Assembly (NCBI GenBank): GCA_016716475.1
Contig: JADJWG010000004.1
Location: 744,001 to 808,000 of the forward strand
Source: Phycisphaerales bacterium
GTDB lineage: Bacteria > Planctomycetota > Phycisphaerae > UBA1845 > Fen-1342
Length of the DNA: 64,000 nt
Reading direction: 5' to 3'
Position numbers and translations under genes: made by a program. The notes beneath the pieces were generated by a model, which had not been told where the DNA came from, ran no database searches, and saw only the letters and a program-made list of their open reading frames with translations. The number at the start of each line of letters is the position of its first letter. Positions within the stretch are counted from its first letter, which is position 1. Below are positions 8,469 through 20,751 of this stretch, piece by piece.

Positions 8469-11400
8469 ATGCGATCCACTTGGATACCAGGGGCACTTCT
8501 GCTGCAGACATTTTCCGGATGGGTGGTCGGCGCGCTCGTGCTGGTTGCGGGGGCGCCGCCGGGTTGGGGGCAGGGTACCGCCGGGGCCCGGTCCGATGGC
8601 GTGGTGCGGCTCAACGAAGTGATGGCTTCGAACGGTGTGACGATTGCGGATGAGGATGGGGAGTACTCCGACTGGATCGAGTTGGTCAACATCGGCAGTG
8701 AGCCGCTGGCACTGGGAGGATTTGGTCTGTCCGACAATCTCGGACAGCCCTTTCGCTGGGTGTTCCCCGAGGTATGGATCGCGCCCGGAGAATTCCTGCT
8801 GGTTTGGGCATCGGGCAAGAATCGCGCCGTAGCCGGCATGCCGTTGCACACGAACTTTTCGATCTCACAGGCCGGTGAGGCGATCGTGCTGACGGCCCCC
8901 GATGGCAGCCGCGTGGATGAGCTGGGTCCGCGGGCGATTCCTCGGGACGTGTCCGTTGGCCGGCAACCCGACGGTGTGGGGGCCTGGCTCTACTTCTACG
9001 ATCCGACACCGGGCGCAAGCAATGTCGGACAGGGATTTGCGGCCTTGCTGGACCCGCCGGACTTCTCGCACGCCGGTGGCTGGCACCCGGCCGCATTCGA
9101 ACTGCACCTGGCTACCGCCGATCCCGCTGCGATGATCCTCTACACGTTGGACGGCTCTGAACCGGACCCGCTCAACCTCGCAGGCAGTGGGCCGGAGTAT
9201 CAGGTGGACTATTTCTTCCCGGGGGTCTCGTCGCAGCATGTACTGGTGCCGCGCCGCAACCACACCTTCACGTACACCGGGCCGATCTCGATTCTGCCGG
9301 CATCACTGCTGGCCAACGACCTTTCGGAAATCATCACAACTTATCGCAACGCACCCAGCTACTGGTGGCGACGGCCTTCAACCCAGGGCTTCCGCGGTAC
9401 GGTCGTGCGGGCCCGCATCTGCAAGGATGGTTATTGCGGCAGCACAACGACGCACACCTACCTGATTCACCCGCTGGGCAGCGCCCGCTACACGCTACCG
9501 GTGGTGGCGCTTAGCACGAACCCGGAGCACTTCTTCGGTTATGCGCAGGGCTTCTATGTCGAGGGGACCCATTATTTTGCCGGTGGCGGGACGGAGTTCC
9601 TGTGGGCTGCCCACGGAAACTACTTCCAGGACTGGGAGAAGCCCGCCCATGTCGAACTGTATGAAGCCGACGGCACGCACGCCTTCTCACAGAACCTGGG
9701 GCTCAAGATCCACGGCGGCGGGGGGCGCACCATCCCTGACAAGTCTTTCCGCGTGTATGCCCGCAACGCCTACGATGCCAGCGATACCGTTCACTACGAG
9801 TTCTTCCCGGGTGCCACGAAACCGGGCAGTGCTGAACCCGTCAACGAGTTTCGCCGCTTTCTGCTGCGAACCGCCGGGAATGTCCGCAATCACCTGCGGG
9901 ATGTACCGGCGCACCTTGTCATGGCGCCGCTGCAGGTCGGAACGCAGCGCAGCCGTCCCCTGATTCAGTTCGTGAATGGCGAGTACTGGGGGATCACGTA
10001 CGCCCGCGACCGCTTCGACGAGTATCACCTCGCGCACCACTACAACCTCGACCCCGAGAACGTGATCGTCCTTGACGCGCCGTGGGGCATCATCGACGCA
10101 AGCAAGGTCGAGGCCGGACTGCCGACAGACATTGTCCACTACAACCACCTGTACCAGTTTGCGGTGCAGCAGGATCTGGGCGTTCCGACGAATTACGAAT
10201 ATGTGACCACCTTGCTCGACATCGACAGCTACATCGACTTCAACGTAGCTTTCATCTTCATGAACAACTACGACTGGTACGGCAGCAAGCACTTCCGCTA
10301 CTGGCGTGTGCGTGAAACGTCGCCGGCGCCGTACCAGGACGGCCGTTGGCGCATCCTCGTGTGGGACTTCGACACTTCACCCTATGTGCCGACCTACGAC
10401 TTGCTGCGCAATGCGCTGCACCCCACCGGTGGCGGAGACAACCTGGCGTTCGGATCGGCGTCCCGGACCGCTCTCTTGCGCGCCCTGCTGACGAATCCGA
10501 GCTTCCGACAACGCTTCATCAACCGCTTCGCCGACCACATGAACACCACGTTCCAGCCCGCTCGCATCACCGCCATCGTGCAGGAACAGTACGCACTGCT
10601 CGCGCCCGAACTGCTCGAGTACCGCCAGCGCTGGCGACGTGATGCCACCACCCTCGACACGGTCACGCAGTGGGTGGATTTCGCGGAGAATCGCGCGTTC
10701 CACCAGCGGGACCATCTGCGCACGCACCTCAACGTCGGCGCCGATGTAACCGTTACGGTGGACGTCTCGAATCCTGCGCACGGCCATGTCCGTGTCAACA
10801 CGGTGGAAATCGTCCCGACAACCGCTGGTGTGGGTGCCCAGCCGTACCCCTGGACCGGGGTGTACTTCGAAGCTGTCCCGATCGAGCTCACAGCTCTGCC
10901 TGCGCCGGACCATGTTTTCGCAGGTTGGGAAGGGTTGCCGCCCGGCACCCCGGCCAGTGTCACGCTGAGTGTCACGGAACCCCTTAGCGTGGTAGCCCTG
11001 TTCGAGCCGACCACTCCGCGCGCCCTGGTCCATTACTGGAATTTCAACCATGTGCCGACACTGCTCGATCCCACGCATACCGTCGGCGGGGCGCATTTTA
11101 CGATCAACCCGGGGCCGCTCACCGTCGTCCTCGACGGGAACGGCAACGGTTTCTGGGGCGAGAACGCGCGCCAGGGCGACGCGCCGGGCACACACCTGCG
11201 AGTGAACAATCCGCTGGGTGCGACCGTGACCTTCGCGCTCCCGACCACGGGATATGAGGACATCATCGTGCAGTATGAAACGCGCCGCTCCGGGCAGGGG
11301 GCCGGGCGGCAGCAGGTCTCCTACACCACGAACGGGGTGGACTACCTCCCGCTCGTCGAGCTGGTCGTGCAGGATGATGACCCCATCCTGTACGCCTTCG

Positions 11401-12665
11401 ACTTGACCGGTGTCGCGGCCGTGGCTGAGAATCCGGACTTCGCCCTGCGCATCCTGTTCGAGCAGGGCGCCGGGAGCACCGTCGGCAACAATCGGTTTGA
11501 TAACCTGACCCTCGACGGACGCCCGACCGGTAGTCTGAATGCGCCCCCGCTGATTGTCGCGGTGCCGCCGTTGCAAGAAGTCGTCGAGGCGGCCAACCCC
11601 GTGCTGATCAACCTCGCAGACGTTTTCAGTGACCCCGATGTGGATCCGCTGACCTACGGTTTCCAGGTGGCGCGACCCTGGGTCGCGAGTGCTACCGTGG
11701 TCGGCAGCATCCTCACCCTCACGCCCCTGGTGCGTGGCGACACGCACATCACCATCACCGCGGATGATGGTCACAATCCGGCCGTCGCCACGAGTTTCCG
11801 GGTGCTGGTCTATCCGGAAGCACATTTGCTCGCCACGGGTGCGTACGAATTCGGGGCGTGGGACCCCGACATGCCCGAGTATGCCTATCCCGCGCACATG
11901 CTCTTTCTACAGAGCGACCGCACCGATCCGGTGTTGAACACACCCTTGCTATTTCCGTATTACATTCCACATGATGACTATCATGATGATGACCTCGGCA
12001 CCCTCGGATTCCCCTACAACAACACCCGGCGAACCCGGCTGAATGGACTGGGCCCGGCGGGCATCTCGTTCATCAATACCGGGTTCGACCGCGACCTCGG
12101 TGGTGCCTTGCTCGCGGTGAATACGGTCGGGCTGGAGGAAGTGCCGGTCGAATGGGTGGTGGGTACCGTATTGCGTAATTCGCGGCTCTATGCACTGCGG
12201 TTGCAGTACCGCGTGGGGAGCACGGGACCCTTTGTGGACGTGCTCGCAAACGGCCAACCGGTCGAGTACCTGGCCGGTGCCGACGGCGATGTTCAGGGCA
12301 GCGGACCGGTGACTTTGCCGGGCGCGGCACTCGATCAGCCGTACGTGCAGCTCCTGTGGCGCTACTACCACGTCTCGGGAAGCAGCGGCCCCCGGGCGGA
12401 GTTACGATTGGACGATCTCCGAGTCGGGCTCTCGGCACCACCCGGGCTGGGCGATTTCAACGGGGACGGTGTCATCGACTTTGCGGATTTCGAGATCTTT
12501 GTGATTTACATGTCAGGACCGGATGTACTCTACGATCCGCAGAATCTGCCCCCGGAGGGTCCGCTGGTGCCCGATGCGGACGGGTATCTCGCGTGCGATT
12601 TCGATCGGGATGGCGACGTCGACAAGCACGACCTCGCGATTTTCAAGCGGCAGATGGTGCCTTAG
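8469..12665 (+). CDS. Secreted CotH-kinase/lamin-tail protein with dockerin-like C-terminus
   Basis: A 1398-aa protein. ATG 8469 is chosen because GGAGGT at 8455-8460 has ideal spacing and the start opens a signal peptide (MRSTWIPGALLLQTFSG...). Domains in order: lamin-tail domain (VRLNEVMASNG to GAWLYFYDPTPGASN, about residues 45-180); a chitobiase-like segment (AMILYTLDGSEPDP); CotH-type kinase (LGLKIHGGGGR about 410, NGEYWGITYARDRFDEYH about 502, WDFDTSPY about 632); an InlB/B-repeat-like segment (FAGWEGLPPG); a MAM/laminin-like beta domain; a cadherin-like segment (FSDPDVDPLTYGF); and a C-terminal dockerin-like pair (GDFNGDGVIDFADFEIF, CDFDRDGDVDKHDLAIF). CotH kinases phosphorylate secreted proteins. 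The dockerin-like end suggests surface or complex attachment. Exact substrate unknown. Confidence 0.85.
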   Translation: MRSTWIPGALLLQTFSGWVVGALVLVAGAPPGWGQGTAGARSDGVVRLNEVMASNGVTIADEDGEYSDWIELVNIGSEPLALGGFGLSDNLGQPFRWVFPEVWIAPGEFLLVWASGKNRAVAGMPLHTNFSISQAGEAIVLTAPDGSRVDELGPRAIPRDVSVGRQPDGVGAWLYFYDPTPGASNVGQGFAALLDPPDFSHAGGWHPAAFELHLATADPAAMILYTLDGSEPDPLNLAGSGPEYQVDYFFPGVSSQHVLVPRRNHTFTYTGPISILPASLLANDLSEIITTYRNAPSYWWRRPSTQGFRGTVVRARICKDGYCGSTTTHTYLIHPLGSARYTLPVVALSTNPEHFFGYAQGFYVEGTHYFAGGGTEFLWAAHGNYFQDWEKPAHVELYEADGTHAFSQNLGLKIHGGGGRTIPDKSFRVYARNAYDASDTVHYEFFPGATKPGSAEPVNEFRRFLLRTAGNVRNHLRDVPAHLVMAPLQVGTQRSRPLIQFVNGEYWGITYARDRFDEYHLAHHYNLDPENVIVLDAPWGIIDASKVEAGLPTDIVHYNHLYQFAVQQDLGVPTNYEYVTTLLDIDSYIDFNVAFIFMNNYDWYGSKHFRYWRVRETSPAPYQDGRWRILVWDFDTSPYVPTYDLLRNALHPTGGGDNLAFGSASRTALLRALLTNPSFRQRFINRFADHMNTTFQPARITAIVQEQYALLAPELLEYRQRWRRDATTLDTVTQWVDFAENRAFHQRDHLRTHLNVGADVTVTVDVSNPAHGHVRVNTVEIVPTTAGVGAQPYPWTGVYFEAVPIELTALPAPDHVFAGWEGLPPGTPASVTLSVTEPLSVVALFEPTTPRALVHYWNFNHVPTLLDPTHTVGGAHFTINPGPLTVVLDGNGNGFWGENARQGDAPGTHLRVNNPLGATVTFALPTTGYEDIIVQYETRRSGQGAGRQQVSYTTNGVDYLPLVELVVQDDDPILYAFDLTGVAAVAENPDFALRILFEQGAGSTVGNNRFDNLTLDGRPTGSLNAPPLIVAVPPLQEVVEAANPVLINLADVFSDPDVDPLTYGFQVARPWVASATVVGSILTLTPLVRGDTHITITADDGHNPAVATSFRVLVYPEAHLLATGAYEFGAWDPDMPEYAYPAHMLFLQSDRTDPVLNTPLLFPYYIPHDDYHDDDLGTLGFPYNNTRRTRLNGLGPAGISFINTGFDRDLGGALLAVNTVGLEEVPVEWVVGTVLRNSRLYALRLQYRVGSTGPFVDVLANGQPVEYLAGADGDVQGSGPVTLPGAALDQPYVQLLWRYYHVSGSSGPRAELRLDDLRVGLSAPPGLGDFNGDGVIDFADFEIFVIYMSGPDVLYDPQNLPPEGPLVPDADGYLACDFDRDGDVDKHDLAIFKRQMVP

Positions 12666-12846
12666 CAGTCCACAGCAAGACCCGATGAGATCAACGGGCG
12701 ACCTCGCGGGCGCGGCCAAGAAGGCGGTTGCAATGGCCCGCTTGGCTTATGCGGTGGACGGCCAGGCCCCGGCAACTGCTGCAATCGCGATCATGTGATG
12801 GCGACACGGTGATGTAAGGGTTTCTGCACGTCGGGCATGACTCCGG

Positions 12847-13284
12847 TTACACACCGATGTCCTCGTTCCACAGGGTCGGCTCGGCCGCGATGAAGTCGGT
12901 CATCAACCGCACGCACTCGGGATCGTCGAGGATCACCAGTTCGACGCCGCGGCTGCGGACATACATTTCGGGGCCCTGGAACGTACGGTGCTCGCCCACC
13001 ACGACCCGCGGGATCCCGTACAGCAGGACGGCACCGCTGCACATGTCGCAGGGCGACAGTGTCGAATAGAGCGTGGCACGGGCGTAATCGCGGGACTTCA
13101 GCCGACCCGCGTTCTCCAGGCAGTCCATCTCAGCGTGAAGAATCGCACTGCTTCTTTGCACGCGGCGATTGTGCCCCCGGCCGACGATCCGCCCGTCGAT
13201 GACCAGCACCGACCCGATCGGGATGCCGCCCGCGGCGCGACCGAGACGCGCCTCGGCCAGAGCGGCTTGCAGAAATGTGTCCAT
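12847..13284 (-). CDS. Cytosine deaminase, fungal Fcy1-like zinc enzyme
   Basis: A 145-aa protein of the cytidine/deoxycytidylate deaminase superfamily. The zinc site is H50-A-E52 and P78-C79-D-M-C82, with E52 as proton shuttle. The surrounding text (GHNRRVQRSSAILHAE, LYSTLSPCDMCSGAVLLYG, PRVVVGE, and the end WNEDIGV) is, from memory of the family, closer to yeast cytosine deaminase than to tRNA adenosine or guanine deaminases. The likely reaction is cytosine to uracil in pyrimidine salvage. It is convergent with the CotH gene and 122 bp upstream in transcription terms is the clpB 3' end on the same strand, so it may be read from its own promoter. The E. coli codA enzyme is unrelated, so no symbol is given. 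Confidence 0.85.
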   Translation of the reverse strand: MDTFLQAALAEARLGRAAGGIPIGSVLVIDGRIVGRGHNRRVQRSSAILHAEMDCLENAGRLKSRDYARATLYSTLSPCDMCSGAVLLYGIPRVVVGEHRTFQGPEMYVRSRGVELVILDDPECVRLMTDFIAAEPTLWNEDIGV

Positions 13285-13406
13285 ACCGGCGCAGCGTAGC
13301 GGACGCCGGCGGGCGCGGAAAGATCACCGGCGCGCGCTGGTCCGTGTCCCCGTACAGGGACATCCGAGCGGGGCCGTGTGCCGGCCGTCTACGAGTTCGG
13401 CCGGCC

Positions 13407-16025
<2,619 letters not shown>

Positions 16026-16264
16026 GAGAATCCAACTCCTGTCGGTGCAGCGGCGCGCCGCCGCGACCCACTGGTGCCGGATTGCATATACCATGCCAGC
16101 CCCGGTGCACGCGGAATGCTGATTTTCGGCGAGGGGCCGGCCTGACAGGATGGTAGTCCCTGCCAGTTTGGCACGGCTGGCGGCGAAACCAGCGTGGCCG
16201 GAGCGCACATGGCACGCTTCGGCCACGCTGACTCACCTGCCCCCCCGTGACCCCACCCAGAGAA

Positions 16265-16993
16265 TTAAACCGCGGCGGTCGCTGGTGTCGGTGTTCCCTT
16301 ACGCCGACGGTGACGCTGTTTGACGAAACCGTGGTGGGTGGCGGAAGCGACACGCGGGCCCATGGTCCGGATCAGCTCGAGTGCGGTACGCAAGTGATCC
16401 GCGAAGCCGTCAGCACCGATTTCACGCCACAGTCCGTCAGCGCGATTGAAGATGCCGCCGACCACGACAATGTTCATGGTCGGACAGGCATTGATGTCGT
16501 GCAGGTGATCAATCAGTGCGCGGGTCTGCGGCACCGCCTCGGGGACGGCGCCGAATATCAGCAGCATCTGCGGCCGGAGCTGACCTGTGATCGCGAGGAT
16601 TTCGTCATCCGGCACTCCACCACCGACCAGGAAGACCTCCCAGCCCTCGGATTGCAGCAGGTCACCGACCATCTGGGCGCCCAGTTCCTCGTGTTCCGTA
16701 TCCGCACACATGAGAACGGCGCGTTTACCGTTGGCAGGTGTGTTCGGAAGGTGGGCCTGCAACTGATCTGCCGCCGTGCGGTTGATGCGGCAGGCCATGT
16801 GCTCGGTGGCTGTGCTGATGCGATCGTCGCGATAGAGCCGTTCAACCTGCGCCATGGCAGGCCAGATCACATCGCACAGCAGGTCCGTGCTGTTCGCGCC
16901 CGTGCGGAGCGCGTCCATGATCAAATCGAAGCACTCGGCACGGCGACCGGCGAGCAAAGGTTGCAGATAGCGTGTCAGCAACGGTTCGGGCAT
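16265..16993 (-). CDS. B12-binding-domain-like protein with an altered cobalt-ligand motif
   Basis: A 242-aa protein with the two-part layout of corrinoid proteins and CarH-type sensors. A helical cap comes first (YRDDRISTATEHMACRI, residues 54-70, the usual xxEH region), then a Rossmann-like domain (RAVLMCADTEHEELGAQM, GWEVFLVGGGVPDDEI, MNIVVVGGIFN). In the family the lower ligand is the His of ExHExG/DxHxxG; here the aligned text is E100-H101-E102-E103-L-G, so the His is one residue early and Glu occupies its place. No DNA-binding N-terminal domain is present. The start is ATG 16993 with GGAG about eight bases upstream. Possible role: a sensor or stand-alone corrinoid protein, or a family member that no longer binds B12. 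Confidence 0.7.
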   Translation of the reverse strand: MPEPLLTRYLQPLLAGRRAECFDLIMDALRTGANSTDLLCDVIWPAMAQVERLYRDDRISTATEHMACRINRTAADQLQAHLPNTPANGKRAVLMCADTEHEELGAQMVGDLLQSEGWEVFLVGGGVPDDEILAITGQLRPQMLLIFGAVPEAVPQTRALIDHLHDINACPTMNIVVVGGIFNRADGLWREIGADGFADHLRTALELIRTMGPRVASATHHGFVKQRHRRRKGTPTPATAAV

Positions 16994-17405
16994 GGGGCGC
17001 GTCTCCAAGGGTGGCGCCCACCAACGCGTCCACGCGCGGCCCCGGTGTGGGGCGGGGTGAGCACTCGGAATCCGCCGCGGCGTCCATGCCCACGGGAGGG
17101 TACATTCGCTCGAAACTCTGCCTCCGGCCGGGTCCGGCTGGCACCGGCCGCCGGCTCGCAGGATGCTCCTCCGTATCGGGGCGGGTCGCACCGTACCTTG
17201 AGACTCGTAACGGTGATGCACCACGACCGATCGCAGTGTGGAGGAAGGTTTGTGGATTCCCGGACGTGTCGGGGTGTGCATCTGTGGGTCGGGGCGACTG
17301 TTTCTCGGAACCAACCGGGAGCCCCCGCCCGATACCAACCTTGGGATCAGAAAATCGTCTGTGAAAACGCCGGGCAAGAGCTGCGCTGCCCCCTTGGAGA
17401 TGGCG
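16994..17405. other. Intergenic stretch with no gene recognised
   Basis: This 412-bp stretch lies between apbE (3' end) and the B12-binding-like gene (5' end), both on the minus strand. Frames are open in several directions but their translations are basic, proline-rich GC artefacts. It must hold the promoter of the B12-binding-like gene. I saw no clear -35/-10 pair and no riboswitch-like conserved core. Confidence 0.4.
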
Positions 17406-18368
17406 CTACCCGCGCGGGGTTGCCAGCTCGAAACTCGCCGCAGCTGCCCCGTACGCGGAGAGCGTTGTGGCGCCTGGTGTGTGGCGTAGTACCACGGTGA
17501 GAGCGGGTTGCCGGCTGCACACCGCCGCCACGTCTTCAGGAGACAGGATCATGCAGGCGGTACTGAGCGCATCAGCGGTCGCGGCATCGCCGGCCAGCGC
17601 CCAGGCGGCGCGGTGGGATGCCACGGGCTGACCGTTGCGCGGATCGAGGATGTGCGCGCCGTGGAGGAATTGGCCCGAGCCGGCGAGCGCGCCATCATGC
17701 ACCGGCACCCAGCCCAGGGCGACGTCCGGTGCCGCCGGATCGCGCAAAGCCAGTCGCCAGCCGCGGCCTGGGCTCGGCCCTCCGAGTGCGTAGACGGTAC
17801 TCTGCCCGCATTGCACGAGGGCACGCGCGAAGCCCCAGGTGCGCAGGAGAGCCACGAGGCGGTCGATGGCGAAGCCCTTGCCGAGCGCGCCCAAATCGAG
17901 CTGCAGCCCGGATGCTTGAATGCGCACAGCATGCGCTCGCGGATCGAACACCAACGGCGGCACGCCGGACGCATCGCGCCTGGGCCGTGCCGCGGGATCG
18001 CTGCGGAAAGCGATGTCGAAGACGCCCCCCGTTGCAAGATAGAGTTCGGACGCGCGCGTAAGGCAATCACGAGTCTCGGGCTGGATCGGGACCAGGTCGC
18101 CGCGGGTCGCGCGGTTGATCTGGGCAATGTCGCTCTCCGGCCGAAACCGGCTCAGGAGGCCTTCGAGCCGCGCGAGCTCATCAAAGGCGACCTGCGCGGC
18201 CTGTGCGGCATAGCCCGCCGGCTTGTCGAAGAGGTACAGCTCGAACGTGCAAGCCATCGCATCGCAAGCAAAACGCTCCGGTTTGTCACTCGCGGCGTGG
18301 AGTGCTGCCGCGAACGGTGGCTCGGGCGAAGGGAGCGGATCGGGCGTGGGGGCCGACGGTAGATTCAT
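17406..18368 (-). CDS. apbE: FAD:protein FMN transferase (ApbE)
   Basis: A 320-aa protein of the ApbE family, which covalently attaches FMN to Thr of extracytoplasmic redox proteins. Visible motifs are MACTFELYLFD near the start, ELARLEGLLSRFRPESDIAQIN, a LDLGALGKGFAIDR core near the middle, and AGDAATADALSTACMILS, which carries the Mg/FAD-binding Ala-Thr-Asp text. The start ATG 18368 overlaps the stop codon of the upstream glycosyltransferase by four bases (ATGA), so translation is probably coupled. No hydrophobic signal sequence is obvious after this start. No typical flavinylated partner (NqrC/RnfG type) is seen. The nearby heme-rich cytochrome hints at an envelope electron-transfer context, which is inference. 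Confidence 0.88.
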   Translation of the reverse strand: MNLPSAPTPDPLPSPEPPFAAALHAASDKPERFACDAMACTFELYLFDKPAGYAAQAAQVAFDELARLEGLLSRFRPESDIAQINRATRGDLVPIQPETRDCLTRASELYLATGGVFDIAFRSDPAARPRRDASGVPPLVFDPRAHAVRIQASGLQLDLGALGKGFAIDRLVALLRTWGFARALVQCGQSTVYALGGPSPGRGWRLALRDPAAPDVALGWVPVHDGALAGSGQFLHGAHILDPRNGQPVASHRAAWALAGDAATADALSTACMILSPEDVAAVCSRQPALTVVLRHTPGATTLSAYGAAAASFELATPRG

Positions 18369-19927
18369 GGGCTGACGGCTGTCTGGCTTGCGAGCCAGCT
18401 TTCCCACAATGGGCGTCGCACCAGGACCAGGAGTACCTCGTCGCGGCGCAGTCCGTAATGACTTGCCACGTAGTCATCTTCGCACCCGCGTAGTCGCTCC
18501 GCCAGCGTCCCCTGCTCTGAAATACCGACTACCAACACCTCGCCCGACAGATCGGGCGGTGGCGTATCCCAATAGCCCACCCGCGGCAGGGCGCGCAAGT
18601 ACCACGGCAGCGGCCACGGGTTGTGCGCGATCACCTGGATGCTGGGCGGGGATTGGGCCGGTGCCGCGGCGTGCAATTGCGTAAGTCGCAGTGCGAGGCG
18701 GCCGGCGTCAGCCACAGTGGGCGCGTACACCCAGGGATTCCGCGGGTCATTGTGAAAAACGGGATGGTGACTGGTGCGCCAGGCCTGCGCGCCGAGCTGG
18801 CCGACTCCGAGGCCGAGCAGCAGCAGGAGTGCCGGACGGCCGATCGGGCTGCGGCGGGCGAAGTGCCAGAGGGCCGCCCAGCCGACCCCGGCCAGGAGAA
18901 TCCACGCGTGCAGGAACGGCAGGGCGTTCCACGGGGTCTTGTAGGGAATGGCGCTGTAGAGCGCGGTCAGAAGCAGCGCGTAGAGTGCGAGGAACCGCGC
19001 CAGTCCGAGATGCAATCCCGGGGCCGTGGTGCTGCGACACGCAGCGAAAGCGCCCACGACAGCGAGGAGGGCAATCAGCAGTTCGCTGAAGATCGGTCCG
19101 CCGGGTTCGCGAAACCAGAGTAGCAGCCGCAGGTAGTAGGCCCATGCTTGCCGATGCCCCCCGTCGCCGGCTCGCTCGAAGTAAGTGGCGTAAGTCAACC
19201 AACCGTCGAGTGGTCCGCGCAGGTTCGTAAAGCCGCCGGAAAGCAGTGCGGTCGAGACCAGGAGGGCCACAAACAGTGCGAGCATGAGCGGCCCAAGGTG
19301 CCGCCGCAGATGCCACTCCCCCGATCGTCGCCAGTACAAGACGACGACAGCGGAGATCGCCGCCGCGAACCAGAGCAGCAGGCAGGTGGACTTCGTGCCG
19401 TGCATGGCACCGAGCGCCGCACCAGCCACGCACGCCCATGTGGCGCGTCCCGTCCGCAGGTACCACCACGTCGCGCCCAGTGCGAGCGCGGCGTAGGCAA
19501 TCAGTAGCGGCTCCGGGATGTAATAGCGGCTGTAATACGTCAAAGCTGGTGAGACGGCGATCAGCAGAGCTGCGACAGGGGTGCCCGCCGGCCCAAGCCC
19601 ATCCCGAAGCAGCGCAACCAGTAGTACCAGCAGGAGGCCGTACAGCACCGGGACCAGGCGGTAGGTTGTCGCGCTCGTCGCGAGAAAATCGGAAGCCCCG
19701 GTCAGCCACACCACCGGCAATGTCGAGTAGTACGGCGTCGGACCATGGTACTCGTGCGGGTCATAGAGATACCGGCCGTGTTCCCACAATTCAGCGAACT
19801 TGATCGTGTGGACCGCCTCGTCTGCGTGCATGGGGCGGCGTTCGAGTTGCGGCAGGCGCAAACCCACTGCCACGCCCAGGACGGCGAGCCCTCCGGCGAT
19901 TGTGAGGGCCAGTGCTCGTGCGGTCAT
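18365..19927 (-). CDS. Membrane glycosyltransferase-like protein, Agl23/TIGR03663 type
   Basis: A 520-aa integral membrane protein with an N-terminal membrane segment and about ten more. After the first segment comes the acidic motif RRPMHADEAVHTIKFAELWE, typical of GT39-like polyprenyl-phosphate sugar transferases, and the text YLYDPHEYHGPTPYYST that marks the family described as flippase-activity-associated Agl23. A soluble domain of about 130 residues closes the protein. It probably takes part in transfer of lipid-linked sugars outside the membrane. It overlaps apbE by four bases, and its start is 25 bp downstream of the discoidin protein stop in the same direction, suggesting one transcription unit. 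Confidence 0.8.
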   Translation of the reverse strand: MTARALALTIAGGLAVLGVAVGLRLPQLERRPMHADEAVHTIKFAELWEHGRYLYDPHEYHGPTPYYSTLPVVWLTGASDFLATSATTYRLVPVLYGLLLVLLVALLRDGLGPAGTPVAALLIAVSPALTYYSRYYIPEPLLIAYAALALGATWWYLRTGRATWACVAGAALGAMHGTKSTCLLLWFAAAISAVVVLYWRRSGEWHLRRHLGPLMLALFVALLVSTALLSGGFTNLRGPLDGWLTYATYFERAGDGGHRQAWAYYLRLLLWFREPGGPIFSELLIALLAVVGAFAACRSTTAPGLHLGLARFLALYALLLTALYSAIPYKTPWNALPFLHAWILLAGVGWAALWHFARRSPIGRPALLLLLGLGVGQLGAQAWRTSHHPVFHNDPRNPWVYAPTVADAGRLALRLTQLHAAAPAQSPPSIQVIAHNPWPLPWYLRALPRVGYWDTPPPDLSGEVLVVGISEQGTLAERLRGCEDDYVASHYGLRRDEVLLVLVRRPLWESWLASQTAVSP

Positions 19928-19951
19928 CGTGGGAGGCCCAATGCGTGCCCC

Positions 19952-20725
19952 TTAGGGACCGGAGCGGGGTTCGATGGGCAGACCGTACACCTCGACCTCG
20001 ATGTAGTGGTTCTGTTCGTCGGCCGTGCTGCCGTTTGAATAGAGACGGATGTATCGGGCTTTCACGGCCTCGAGCTCCAGCAGTTGCCCCTCGAAGGTCT
20101 CCCAGAAGGCCTTCTGGCTGCCGATACCGAGGCCGGCGGAATTGTCGTGGTCGTTGTTGAACACAGTTCGTACGTTCTCGATGAAATCTCCGTCGTCAGC
20201 GACCTGGATCACGACATCGTGGTAGATCCGCGCGCTGGCGTGGTACCGCCACACGGCCAGCGCGTGCAGGATGTGCGGCTTGCCGAGATCAATCTGTACC
20301 CACTGCACGCCCGGCCCGAGTTCGACATAGCTGCCTTCGCGGGCTTCCTTGTCGCCGTCGGTGATGCACTTCAGTGTGCCGACGATCGGCTCCATATCGC
20401 TGCTTTTGACCGGCCGGTTACGCGCGATGTTGCGTACTCCCACGGGTGCGAGCAATTCCGGCCGCGGCCCCTTGCGCGGCGGATCGAGGTGGATCCCGGG
20501 CGGCGCGTTCGTCGGGGTGCCCTTGAACGCCGGCCGGGGGAGTTCGAGCTTCAGCGGTTCGTGGCCGGGCTTCGTCGCGGGTGCCGGCTGGGTCTCCGCG
20601 GTCGTAGCCGGTGCATCGGTGACCGGGGGCTGCTTCTGACCTTCCTGTATGGGCCGGGGGGCCGAAAGGGCCAGCGCGCCGAACGCCACCAGCGCGGTAG
20701 ATGTTGCCGTCCAATGCATCGCCAT
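19952..20725 (-). CDS. Secreted discoidin (F5/8 type C-like) domain protein
   Basis: A 257-aa protein starting at ATG 20725 (MAMHWTATSTALVAFGALAL) behind GGGAGA. A signal peptide and a Pro/Ala/Thr-rich linker come first (to about residue 95). A galactose-binding-like jelly-roll follows: NIARNRPVKSSD, ITDGDKEAREGSYVELGPG, WVQIDLGKPHILHALAVWRYH, and a closing ARYIRLYSNGSTADEQNHYIEVEVYG. Such domains bind carbohydrate or surface ligands; here it is the only domain. The gene lies 26 bp downstream of the multiheme cytochrome on the same strand and may be part of its operon. The ligand is unknown. Confidence 0.78.
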   Translation of the reverse strand: MAMHWTATSTALVAFGALALSAPRPIQEGQKQPPVTDAPATTAETQPAPATKPGHEPLKLELPRPAFKGTPTNAPPGIHLDPPRKGPRPELLAPVGVRNIARNRPVKSSDMEPIVGTLKCITDGDKEAREGSYVELGPGVQWVQIDLGKPHILHALAVWRYHASARIYHDVVIQVADDGDFIENVRTVFNNDHDNSAGLGIGSQKAFWETFEGQLLELEAVKARYIRLYSNGSTADEQNHYIEVEVYGLPIEPRSGP

Positions 20726-20751
20726 GGTTCGGTCTCCCGAGAGCGGGCGCA

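Noticed and set aside
10377..11897. A 506-codon minus-strand frame
   Set aside because: It is antisense to the CotH protein and has no independent start signal or motif.
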